Source: Lactobacillaceae bacterium (GTDB lineage Bacteria; Bacillota; Bacilli; Lactobacillales; Lactobacillaceae). From it: a stretch of 38,724 nucleotides of DNA. The first letter of the stretch is position 1. Each line of letters begins with the position of its first letter. The stretch spans positions 1-38,724 of the forward strand of contig JAITPD010000060.1 in NCBI GenBank assembly GCA_031289615.1. The letters run 5' to 3'. Under the pieces are notes generated by a model. The model did no database searches and was not told the origin of the DNA. It worked only from the letters and a program-made list of their open reading frames with translations. Made by a program: the position numbers and the translations under genes. Shown piece after piece: positions 1 through 7,458 of this stretch.

Positions 1-207
1 GTAGCGACAGCCGATGATGTTTTTGCATATACGCGAAGTTATAACGGCGAGAAGATTTTAGTGGTAGCGAATTTTTCTGATCAAACTAATGAATTTGCAT
101 ATGCTGGTGAAATTGCAGATTTGTGGATTGATAATGGGCATGCACCAAGTAATTTAGAACAGCAAACTTTGCAACCGTATCAAGCGTTTGCGGTAAAGTT
201 GAGTTAA
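1..207 (+). CDS. GH13 alpha-glucosidase family protein, C-terminal fragment
   Basis: Only the last 68 residues are inside the window; the frame is open from base 1 and ends in TAA at 205-207. The translation (VFAYTRSYNGEKILVVANFS, ending LQPYQAFAVKLS) is the beta-sandwich C-terminal domain typical of GH13 alpha-glucosidases and glucan-1,6-alpha-glucosidases (DexB type). Such enzymes hydrolyse alpha-glucosidic bonds of oligosaccharides in the cytoplasm. The gene converges on another GH13 gene on the opposite strand, with a shared terminator between them. The exact substrate cannot be judged because the catalytic domain lies outside the window. Confidence 0.8.
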   Translation, partial: VATADDVFAYTRSYNGEKILVVANFSDQTNEFAYAGEIADLWIDNGHAPSNLEQQTLQPYQAFAVKLS

Positions 208-225
208 ATAATAGTGACTCATAAT

Positions 226-276
226 AAAGACCAACCATAGTTATATCGATTTGATATGAACATGGTTGGCCTTTTT
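226..276. terminator. Bidirectional intrinsic terminator
   Basis: CCAACCAT (231-238) pairs with ATGGTTGG (262-269). A-rich sequence lies on the left and a T-run (272-276) on the right. It sits between two convergent genes and can serve both. Confidence 0.8.
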
Positions 277-283
277 AATTAAA

Positions 284-1921
284 TTAATCAGTGTAAACAA
301 CCGCTTGGTATGGGGCAATCATAAAAGCCTCAGCAATTTCAGGAGCCACATCAACATTATTCAGCACAGCAGTCCAATCCAGCGAACTAATTTCAGCTGG
401 CAACGTAATCTGGACATCTGCATCAGATAAGTTAATCAGGATCAACCGTTGTTCAGTTGCTAAATAGCGCAGATAGGCAAATACTTGTAGTACACCAGTT
501 TGAATTCGTTTAAAGCGCCCAGTTTGTAAGGCCACATCATTTTTACGGAATTGAAGCATTTTCTGATAATAATTTAAAACAGATGCAGGATCAGCTAATT
601 CATTGACGTGATTAATCGTGGCAGTGTTAGCATTTGTGATTAGCCATGAATTATCACGTTCAGTAGCATTTTCTCCAAAGCCAAATTCTGACCACTGATA
701 GGGCGTTCTTGAATTATCTCGAGACCAACTAGTCGCTTGCTGCAATGCTTCTACAGACGTGTTTCCTGCTGCAATTAAACGATTATACGTCTCTGCAACA
801 GGCGGGTCATCCGTTTGTTCAACGTTTGCAAAATCAACATTGGTCATGCCTAGCTCTTGCCCTTGGAAAATAAAGGGGGTTCCGCGCAATGTTAATAGCA
901 AGGTGGCCAACGCTTTCGCTGCGGTGGGGTGATTGTCTCCATAAACGGTAACCGAACGGGGCTGATCATGATTTTCAAGATACAAGCCAAGCCAACCAGT
1001 TTGATTCAGCGTCGTTTCCCATTCAGCTAAACTGTTAAATAAGTGTGCAATATCAGCTTGCGGTGGAAATTCACTGGCTCGTGATTGATGTTCTAACTCA
1101 AAAATCATGTCCATGAATCCGCTTGGGCCAGTCCACACAGCTGCAGTATCAGCATGAACTCCACCAGCTTCACCAACAGTCATTAATCCACGCTCTTTGA
1201 AAGTCGCATGTAGTTTCTGTAAGAACACTTCAATTCCGGGATTATTTGAAAAAATACTAAAATGTTCAGCATCATCAGTAGGTTGTGGAGTATTGATTGG
1301 CACTTTTTTAAGATGACTCAATGCATCTAAGCGGAAGCCGTCAATTTTTTGATCTGCCCACCAATTGATCATTGCGATAATTTCAGTCTGCACTTGAGCA
1401 CTTTCCCAATTCAAGTCAGGCTGTTCGGGTGCAAAAAGATGGAAATACCATTCGTCAGTTGCTTCATTGTATGCCCACGTACTATCATCAGTGAAATTAG
1501 TCCAATTGTTCGGCGGGGTACCATCAACATTAGCCTGCCAAATATAATAGTCGTGGTAGGGGGAAGTTTTGCTTTGACGAGCCTCTTGAAACCAGCGATG
1601 TTGATCTGACGTGTGATTGACGACCAAATCCATGATCACCCGTAAATCGTGAGCATGAGCTTGAGTTAACAATGTTTCGAAATCAGCCCAAGTTCCATAC
1701 TCTGGGTCAATTGCTTGAAAGTCAGAAATGTCATAGCCATTGTCAATATTTGGTGATTGATAGATTGGATTTAGCCACAAGAAATCAACGCCAAGCCATT
1801 TAAGGTCAGCTAAATGTTGGGTGATTCCAGGTAAATCTCCAATCCCATCATGGTTTGAGTCTTGAAATGAACGCGGGTAAATTTGATAACCCACCGCAGT
1901 TTGCCACCAAGGATTTGTCAT
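284..1921 (-). CDS. GH13 alpha-glucosidase (oligo-1,6-glucosidase family)
   Basis: A 545-residue cytoplasmic glycoside hydrolase, normal length for the family. The GH13 conserved regions are visible: region I DLVVNH (98-103), region II GFRLDAL with nucleophile Asp199, region III with acid/base Glu251 in VGEAGG, and region IV ENHDQPR with Asp319. In family GH13_31 the residue after the nucleophile helps set linkage preference (Val in alpha-1,6 enzymes, Ala in alpha-1,4 enzymes). Here it is Ala200, so I infer activity on maltose or malto-oligosaccharides rather than isomaltose. AAAGGAG lies 7-8 bases before the ATG. It starts 12 bases after the amylase gene ends, so the two are surely cotranscribed: amylase products would feed this enzyme. 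Confidence 0.92.
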   Translation of the reverse strand: MTNPWWQTAVGYQIYPRSFQDSNHDGIGDLPGITQHLADLKWLGVDFLWLNPIYQSPNIDNGYDISDFQAIDPEYGTWADFETLLTQAHAHDLRVIMDLVVNHTSDQHRWFQEARQSKTSPYHDYYIWQANVDGTPPNNWTNFTDDSTWAYNEATDEWYFHLFAPEQPDLNWESAQVQTEIIAMINWWADQKIDGFRLDALSHLKKVPINTPQPTDDAEHFSIFSNNPGIEVFLQKLHATFKERGLMTVGEAGGVHADTAAVWTGPSGFMDMIFELEHQSRASEFPPQADIAHLFNSLAEWETTLNQTGWLGLYLENHDQPRSVTVYGDNHPTAAKALATLLLTLRGTPFIFQGQELGMTNVDFANVEQTDDPPVAETYNRLIAAGNTSVEALQQATSWSRDNSRTPYQWSEFGFGENATERDNSWLITNANTATINHVNELADPASVLNYYQKMLQFRKNDVALQTGRFKRIQTGVLQVFAYLRYLATEQRLILINLSDADVQITLPAEISSLDWTAVLNNVDVAPEIAEAFMIAPYQAVVYTD

Positions 1922-1933
1922 GTCACCGCTCCT

Positions 1934-3715
1934 TTAAATTTGATTCACGAATACAGCAAAGCCAAATGGAGCAAGGCTATGTTCAGTGTACAGATGGCTA
2001 AAGACAAGTTGATCAGATACATCAGTCAAAGGATGATTTTTTTCATCAGCATTAAAGACTGCCGTAATCTTTGTTTTATTAAATTCACGGGTGAAACGCA
2101 CGATTTTATTTTCAGGGTCTAGTTGCCAGTTCAAGTCACCTTCTGATAATATTGGCTGGTATTTTTTCCGCAACGTAATCAACGTCTGCATAAATTTGTA
2201 CATATCGTGATCTTGCTTCTCAGGTCGCCATTCCATCGGCTTACGATTATCGGGATCCTGTTCACCAGTCATAGCATATTCAGTTCCATAATAAATATCT
2301 GGAGTGCCCTGTTGTAAGAACATAAACGTCAACATTTGCTTAACTAGATCTTTATTGTCATGCGCCACCGTCAAAATTCGCGGAGCATCATGAGAATCAA
2401 GCAAATTGTACATCACTTGATTGGTTTGATCGCGGTTTAACATTAACTGCGAATTCAAGTTGCTGACCATTTTCTCCATGGAAATACTGTGCTTGGCAAA
2501 ATAATCAATAATCGAGCCTGTGAAAGCATAATTCATGACAGCTGAGTATTCATCACCTTGCAACCAAGCCTGCGCGCTCGTCCAAATTTCACCGAGAATA
2601 TAAAAATCAGGCTTTAACTTTTTGAGCTCAGTATAAAACCGCTTCCAGAAATGATGATCAACCTCATTGGCCACGTCCAAACGCCAGGCATCAATATCAA
2701 ATTCAGACACCCAATACGTTGCAATGTTGAGCAAATGCGCTTGAACTTCCGGGTTAGCAGTGTTGAGCTTTGGCATGTGCGGGGTAAAGGCAAATGTGTC
2801 ATAGTTTGCATCCACTGAATATTCGAATTCGTCGGTGGCCGTATACTTGGCTGGGAATTCGTGGACGTGGAACCAATCAGCATACTTTGAATCTGCTCCG
2901 TTGGCTAAGACGTCTTGCCATTGTGGGCTTTGATCGCCGATATGATTAAATACAGCATCTAACATGACTTTGATCCCACGTTGATGGGCTGCTTGTACCA
3001 ATTCCTTGAAGTCAGCTTTAGTACCAAAATGCGGGTCAATTTCAAGATAATCGACTGTGTCATATTTGTGCACAGTGGGCGCTTCAAAAATAGGGGTGAG
3101 ATATAGCCCATTGATTCCCAAGTCGACTAAATGGTCCAAGTGATTAATGATTCCGCGTAAGTCGCCACCGTAAAAATCTTCACGGGTTGGATGATCGTCT
3201 GGATTCCATGGCAATGTCCCGGGGTTATCAATTGAAGTATCACCATTTGCAAAACGCTCTGGAAAAATTTGATACCAAATCGTTTGCTTCACCCAATCTG
3301 GCGCTTTAAAACGATCAATTTCTTGGAAGTAGGGCATTTTAAAATAATTATTAGCGCCCATTAGACCAGCATCAACATTGTCAGGGTCAACAGTGAGGGT
3401 TTCAAAACCTTGATCACCAAAGAAAACTTGCTCGCCGTTAAAATCAGTTAAGATAAAACCATAGTTCAAGCGGGCGTGGGGAGCGGTTAAACTAGCTTCC
3501 CAGTATTGATGGACATCTGTGGCAAGGGTTTGATGCATCACTAGATCAGCCTCTTTTTGCCAACTGCCATCTTGCCAATTGTATGGATCACCATAAGCAA
3601 CCGTGATTGATTGAATATCGTCTTTAGCAGTCCGGATACGTACGCGCATTTCAGTTGCTGTATAAAGATATGCAAATTCAGATTCGGGACGATGATAAAT
3701 TGCAGCTTTTTGCAT
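1934..3715 (-). CDS. Neopullulanase / maltogenic amylase (GH13_20 with N-terminal CBM34)
   Basis: 593 residues. Residues 1 to about 120 form a CBM34-type N-domain, followed by the (beta/alpha)8 catalytic barrel and a short C-domain. GH13 motifs are region I DAVFNH (253-258), region II AWRLDVANE with nucleophile Asp347, region III LGEIW with acid/base Glu376, and region IV LLDSHDAPR with Asp443. This layout is that of neopullulanase/cyclomaltodextrinase/maltogenic amylase, intracellular enzymes that cut imported maltodextrins, cyclodextrins or pullulan fragments. No signal peptide is seen. AGGAGG lies 8 bases before the ATG. A 19-bp inverted repeat (3751-3797) lies just upstream, and repeat element A lies beyond it. 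The exact activity within the family cannot be told from sequence. Confidence 0.9.
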   Translation of the reverse strand: MQKAAIYHRPESEFAYLYTATEMRVRIRTAKDDIQSITVAYGDPYNWQDGSWQKEADLVMHQTLATDVHQYWEASLTAPHARLNYGFILTDFNGEQVFFGDQGFETLTVDPDNVDAGLMGANNYFKMPYFQEIDRFKAPDWVKQTIWYQIFPERFANGDTSIDNPGTLPWNPDDHPTREDFYGGDLRGIINHLDHLVDLGINGLYLTPIFEAPTVHKYDTVDYLEIDPHFGTKADFKELVQAAHQRGIKVMLDAVFNHIGDQSPQWQDVLANGADSKYADWFHVHEFPAKYTATDEFEYSVDANYDTFAFTPHMPKLNTANPEVQAHLLNIATYWVSEFDIDAWRLDVANEVDHHFWKRFYTELKKLKPDFYILGEIWTSAQAWLQGDEYSAVMNYAFTGSIIDYFAKHSISMEKMVSNLNSQLMLNRDQTNQVMYNLLDSHDAPRILTVAHDNKDLVKQMLTFMFLQQGTPDIYYGTEYAMTGEQDPDNRKPMEWRPEKQDHDMYKFMQTLITLRKKYQPILSEGDLNWQLDPENKIVRFTREFNKTKITAVFNADEKNHPLTDVSDQLVFSHLYTEHSLAPFGFAVFVNQI

Positions 3716-3750
3716 GAGTAAAACCTCCTAATGGTGAGTTGAAAAATAAA

Positions 3751-3797
3751 AGTATCAAGCAAATAATCAAAATTACGCTGATTGTTTGGTTGATACT
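3751..3797 (-). promoter_or_regulatory. Leader inverted repeat (attenuator-like hairpin or operator)
   Basis: AGTATCAAGCAAATAATCA (3751-3769) is the reverse complement of 3779-3797 at 17 of 19 positions, with a 9-base spacer. Read on the minus strand, the hairpin is followed by a T-rich stretch (about 3741-3750) and lies 35 bases before the amylase start. It could be a leader terminator or attenuator, or a dyad operator for a sugar repressor. Confidence 0.55.
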
Positions 3798-3826
3798 CAT
3801 ATACATTTCCATATATTTTAATTTAC

Positions 3827-4230
3827 GAGTAGTGCTGGCTATGCAATATTGTTATTTACTTGATCAGCTTCGCTAAAGATTCTTTACGTTTCGGATTAGC
3901 CCTGCACGATTCATGTCGAATGGCGAAATAATTCGCCAATTTCACGGCGCTAAAGCACGCGTGAAAAAGTTCGCCTAGATTCGGCAAGGGTTGGTCATCC
4001 GACGACAGAATCGCTTCGCTGACCAGCAAACACCTTGGTCATTTTATTAAAGCGTGGTGGCTTGAAATGATAATGGTAGGTGATAACGCGAGGTAGCGGC
4101 ACCAATTCGACTAAATTTTGGTTTACCGAAATTAAAAGTCGAATGGGACCGTGTCGCCACTTACTATCATTATTGAAAAGCCACCACGCAAGTGAAAAAT
4201 GACCAAGATAGTGTATAACTAGAACAACAC
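3827..4230 (+). mobile_element. Repeat element A: MITE-like double palindrome, complete copy
   Basis: A 404-bp intergenic repeat with no gene. Module 1 (3861-4025) is a long imperfect palindrome (TGATCAGC at the left, GCTGACCA at the right; inner GATTCT/AGAATC and CGGAT/ATCCG). It encloses two sub-hairpins, TGGCGAA-ATAA-TTCGCCA and TTCACG...CGTGAA, giving a cloverleaf-like fold. Module 2 (4034-4207) is a rod: CTTGGTCATTTT pairs perfectly with AAAATGACCAAG, then GCGTGGTGGCTT pairs perfectly with AAGCCACCACGC, then an interrupted stem ends in TTCGAC/GTCGAA. The ends, GAGTAGTGCTGGCT and AACTAGAACAACAC, are degenerate inverted repeats. TTAATTT occurs just outside both ends (3818-3824, 4232-4238), a possible AT-rich target duplication. 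It lies between msmK and the amylase gene. Confidence 0.8.
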
Positions 4231-4239
4231 ATTAATTTT

Positions 4240-5343
4240 TTAGTGAATACGATCCTCAGTTGTAGCATCAAAGAAATGCGCTTTTGACATTTCAGCTGCC
4301 AATGTGACAACTTGACCAGGTTCAAGATAATCGCGCGCATTCACTCGGGCAACAAGTTCATTATCACCAACCTTGGCATAAAGCATCGAGTCAGCACCCA
4401 TTAGCTCAGAGAAGGTCACATCGGCCTTTAAAATAGCATTTGGGTAGGTGTCAAGAGCCACACGTTCAGCATGCAAATCTTCTGGACGAATACCAAAGTA
4501 AACTTCTTTACCGTTATAGCCTTGTGCATCAAGAACTTTGGCTTGACCAGCAGGGACTGATAATGAGAAATCAGACCCTAGGCTAATCGTTTGATTCTCA
4601 TACTTTACCTTAAAAATATTCATCGCGGGTGAACCAATAAATGTTGCGACAAAGAGATTTTGTGGCTCATTATAGAGTTCTCGGGGAGTTCCAACCTGCT
4701 TGATATCACCATAATCGATGATGACAATTCGGTCCGCCAGAGTCATCGCTTCGGTTTGATCGTGGGTAACGTAAATTGTAGTTGCACCAATCCGCTTGTG
4801 AATTTTAGTGATTTCAGCTCGCATTTGCACCCGCAACTTGGCATCTAGATTTGAAAGAGGCTCATCCATCAAGAGTAGTTTAACATCACGCACAATTGCT
4901 CGTCCCATGGCAACACGCTGCCGTTGACCTCCTGATAGGTCAGCCGGCTTACGATCGAGCAGCTCTTCTAGACCCAAAATTTTAGCGGCACTATGCACTC
5001 GAGTATCAATCTCATCTTTAGGAACTTTTCGCAGCTTCAAACCAAAACCGATATTGTCATAGACAGACATATGAGGGTAAAGGGCGTAGTTTTGGAACAC
5101 CATCGCAATATCGCGATCTTTTGGTGAAACATCATTCATGACCTTTTCATCAATGATAAACTCACCATCTGTGATTTCCTCAAGGCCAGCAACCATACGA
5201 AGAACAGTTGACTTACCAGATCCAGAAGGGCCGACAAAGACGATGAATTCTTTATCATGAATTTCCAAATTATAATCCTTGACGGTTGCTTCCGTCGCGT
5301 TGGGATAAGTTTTGTTGATGTGCTTTAATTGAATTTCAGTCAT
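4240..5343 (-). CDS. msmK: Sugar ABC transporter ATP-binding protein (MsmK/UgpC type)
   Basis: A 367-residue ATPase that powers carbohydrate ABC importers at the inner face of the membrane. Walker A GPSGSGKST (38-46), Q-loop Gln84, signature LSGGQ (136-140) and Walker B LLLMDEP (156-162) are followed by a C-terminal regulatory (TOBE/OB) domain. I place the start at 5343 (MTEIQLKHI) because AAGGATG lies 8 bases upstream; the frame is open further to 5397 but without a ribosome site. No permease or binding-protein genes are in the window. As with MsmK of streptococci, which serves several importers, this may be a shared ATPase. Expression probably comes from the extended -10 at 5399-5407, directly overlapped downstream by a cre box, so CcpA repression is expected. 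Confidence 0.92.
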   Translation of the reverse strand: MTEIQLKHINKTYPNATEATVKDYNLEIHDKEFIVFVGPSGSGKSTVLRMVAGLEEITDGEFIIDEKVMNDVSPKDRDIAMVFQNYALYPHMSVYDNIGFGLKLRKVPKDEIDTRVHSAAKILGLEELLDRKPADLSGGQRQRVAMGRAIVRDVKLLLMDEPLSNLDAKLRVQMRAEITKIHKRIGATTIYVTHDQTEAMTLADRIVIIDYGDIKQVGTPRELYNEPQNLFVATFIGSPAMNIFKVKYENQTISLGSDFSLSVPAGQAKVLDAQGYNGKEVYFGIRPEDLHAERVALDTYPNAILKADVTFSELMGADSMLYAKVGDNELVARVNARDYLEPGQVVTLAAEMSKAHFFDATTEDRIH

Positions 5344-5379
5344 ATTTTCAACATCCTTATTAAAGTTTATATAAAAAAA

Positions 5380-5393
5380 TGTAAACGTTTCCA
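5380..5393. promoter_or_regulatory. cre box (CcpA site) for msmK
   Basis: TGTAAACGTTTCCA matches the cre consensus TGWAANCGNTNWCA at 13 of 14 positions. It lies immediately downstream of the msmK -10 element, over the likely transcription start, a position where CcpA represses. Confidence 0.8.
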
Positions 5394-5398
5394 CCAAA

Positions 5399-5407
5399 AG
5401 TATAACA
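5399..5407 (-). promoter_or_regulatory. Extended -10 promoter of msmK
   Basis: On the minus strand TGTTATACT is an extended -10 (TGnTATACT). No good -35 is seen 17 bases upstream (GTGCTA), which fits an extended -10 promoter. The start would fall near 5390, inside the cre box. Confidence 0.55.
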
Positions 5408-5531
5408 AATCACAAGGTTGATAGCACGTAATATGACCTAGAACTCCATTTGTATTTAGTATGTAGTGAAGGGTGTGGAAATTCAACAATGTCACAAAAC
5501 GTCGAAAGCAAAGCACAAAACTGTCTATCTA

Positions 5532-5545
5532 TGTAAGCGGTTACA
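5532..5545. promoter_or_regulatory. cre box (perfect) upstream of the permease-gal operon
   Basis: TGTAAGCGGTTACA fits TGWAANCGNTNWCA at all 14 positions. It lies between msmK and the permease gene, 21 bases left of the direct repeat that bounds repeat element B. The rest of 5408-5565 is AT-rich intergenic DNA in which I see no other clear site. Confidence 0.85.
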
Positions 5546-5565
5546 ATTTAAGGTTAAGAAGTAAT

Positions 5566-5575
5566 AATAACTAAC
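5566..5575 (+). repeat. Left direct repeat flanking element B (target site duplication)
   Basis: AATAACTAAC, repeated exactly at 5989-5998 at the other end of element B. Confidence 0.7.
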
Positions 5576-5988
5576 GCGTTTTGCTAGTTACGTAATATTA
5601 TGTTGTCCATTGCTTGATCAGCTTCGCAATAGATTCTTTACGTTCGGATGGCCTTGCACGAGTCACGGCGAATGGCAAAATAATTTGCCATTTTCACGGC
5701 GCTAAAGCACGCGTGAAAAGGTTCGCCTAGATTCGGCAAGGGCTGGTCATCCGACGACAGAATCGCTTCGCTGATCATACAAAGTACGGTAACACCTTGG
5801 TCATTTTATTTAAGGCGTGGTGGCTTGAGATGATGATAGTAGGTGAATCAGCGAGGTAGCGGCACCAATCCGACTCATTTTGAAAAAATGTGTAGTCGAA
5901 TGGGACCGTGTCGCCACTTACTATCATTAATCGAAAAGCCACCAGGCAAGTGAAAAATGACCAAGATATTTCCCAACTAGTACAATGC
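5576..5988 (+). mobile_element. Repeat element B: MITE-like double palindrome, best-preserved copy
   Basis: 413 bp, same order as element A. Ends are GCGTTTTGCTAGTT and, reverse-complemented from the right, GCATTGTACTAGTT (11 of 14 match). Module 1 spans 5615-5777 with a perfect outer stem TGATCAGC/GCTGATCA, and its first sub-hairpin is AATGGCAAA-ATAA-TTTGCCATT (9 bp). Module 2 spans 5796-5965. A 10-bp perfect direct repeat flanks the whole unit. The right end is about 33 bases before the permease start, so the repeat lies between the upstream cre box and the permease-gal genes. It codes for no convincing protein. Confidence 0.85.
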
Positions 5989-5998
5989 AATAACTAAC
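5989..5998 (+). repeat. Right direct repeat flanking element B
   Basis: AATAACTAAC, identical to 5566-5575. Ten perfect bases at both ends of a unit with terminal inverted repeats is the usual mark of transposition. Confidence 0.7.
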
Positions 5999-6021
5999 AC
6001 ACAAATAAGGAGCAGGTAAAC

Positions 6022-7440
6022 ATGTCTAATAAAATGAAGCAGCGTTTTGCATATGCCTTTGGTGCATTTGGCCATGATGCATATTACGTCACACTCTCAA
6101 CGTATTTCATGATTTTTGTCACTAGCACTTTGTTTTCTGGTGCTGATAAGGCTACTGAAGCCAAATATATTGGGATTGTAACTTCATTGGTAGTTGGAAT
6201 CCGCTTAGTTGAGATTATTTTTGATCCGATTATTGGAAGTATTATTGATAACACCCGCACAAAATATGGTAAATTCAAGCCTTGGTTGGTAATTGGTGGA
6301 CTTGTCTCGGCTTTGACACTGGTGATCATCTTCACGAATTTCTTTGGTCTCGCTGTTAGCAATCCGTCTCTTTATCTGGGACTATTCGCCGTCGTCTTTG
6401 TCCTCTTGGATAGCTTTTATTCATTCAAGGACATCGCGTTTTGGTCAATGATTCCAGCGTTGTCATCTGATACGGCAGAACGTGGAATGCTAGCAACCTT
6501 CGCTCGGTTTGGTTCTTCACTAGGAGCAAACGGAACGACAGCCTTAGTTGTCCCAATCGTTGCATTCTTCACAGTTTTAACTGGCGGTAGTGGTAAGGAA
6601 AGTGCTGCAGGTTGGTTCTGGTTTGCAGTGATCATCGCGATCATTTCTGGTGGTTCGGCTTTGGTCACAGCAAAGTTTTCAAAGGAAAATGAGACAGTTT
6701 TGCGGACGCAGACAAATGAAAAATATAATATTTTAGATGTATTCCGTGCGATTGCAAAGAATGACCAATTATTGTGGCTGGCTCTTTCATACATGTTTTA
6801 TGCGATTGCCAACGTTGCTACGACTGGTGTTTTGCTGTTCTACTTCAAGTTTGTGATTGGGCATGTCACAGAATTTGCGATGGTCGGTGTGGTTTCAATG
6901 ATTACAGGAATCATCGCTGTGCCTTTGTTCCCAGTCTTAACTCGCTTAATTACACGGCGATACGTATTTATCAGCGGAATCATTTTGATGTTATTAGGTT
7001 ATTTCACATTTACGATTGCTGGCACGAACCTGTGGATTGTCGGTCTCGGCCTGGTGCTGTTCTACTTCCCACAACAGCTGATTTTCTTGTCAGTTCTGAT
7101 GACGATCACGGATTCAGTCGAATATGGTCAGTGGAAGAATGGCGTGCGAAATGAAGCTGTCACACTATCATTGCGTCCTTTGCTTGACAAGTTGGCTGGT
7201 GCATTTTCAAATGCGATCGTGGGATTTGTGGCGATTGCTGCTGGAATGACTGGTAGCGCAACGTTTAAAGATATGACAGTGAGTGGAATTCACACTTATA
7301 AGCTGTACGCATTTTATATTCCGGCGGCGTTGATGTTGATTTCGATGATAATTTTCATCTCCAAAATTAAACTGACTGAAAAGCGCCATGCCGAAATTGT
7401 GCAAGAACTTGAGACGCGTTATAGCCAGGACGAAAAATAG
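6022..7440 (+). CDS. GPH-family sugar:cation symporter (LacS/MelB-like, no IIA domain)
   Basis: A 472-residue integral membrane protein with about 12 hydrophobic segments. It starts KMKQRFAYAFGAFGHDAYYV, the usual opening of GPH (glycoside-pentoside-hexuronide) symporters. It carries the family loop DSVEYGQWKNGVRNEA near residue 365. LacS proteins of streptococci are about 630 residues with a C-terminal EIIA domain; this one stops after the last membrane helix and a short tail, so it lacks that domain. AAGGAG lies 9 bases before the ATG. galK and galT follow in the same direction, so lactose, galactose or an alpha-galactoside is the likely substrate. No galactosidase is in the window, which leaves free galactose or import by a remote partner open. 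Confidence 0.88.
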   Translation: MSNKMKQRFAYAFGAFGHDAYYVTLSTYFMIFVTSTLFSGADKATEAKYIGIVTSLVVGIRLVEIIFDPIIGSIIDNTRTKYGKFKPWLVIGGLVSALTLVIIFTNFFGLAVSNPSLYLGLFAVVFVLLDSFYSFKDIAFWSMIPALSSDTAERGMLATFARFGSSLGANGTTALVVPIVAFFTVLTGGSGKESAAGWFWFAVIIAIISGGSALVTAKFSKENETVLRTQTNEKYNILDVFRAIAKNDQLLWLALSYMFYAIANVATTGVLLFYFKFVIGHVTEFAMVGVVSMITGIIAVPLFPVLTRLITRRYVFISGIILMLLGYFTFTIAGTNLWIVGLGLVLFYFPQQLIFLSVLMTITDSVEYGQWKNGVRNEAVTLSLRPLLDKLAGAFSNAIVGFVAIAAGMTGSATFKDMTVSGIHTYKLYAFYIPAALMLISMIIFISKIKLTEKRHAEIVQELETRYSQDEK

Positions 7441-7458
7441 GAATTAGAGGAAATTAAA

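Noticed and set aside
5775-5990. 71-residue open frame inside repeat element B (minus strand)
   Set aside because: It lies in palindromic repeat DNA, is not kept as a frame in the other copies and has no ribosome site.
6084-6794. Two open frames of 92 and 125 codons opposite the permease gene
   Set aside because: They are antisense shadows of a membrane-protein gene with no ribosome sites; the plus-strand frame has clear family motifs.
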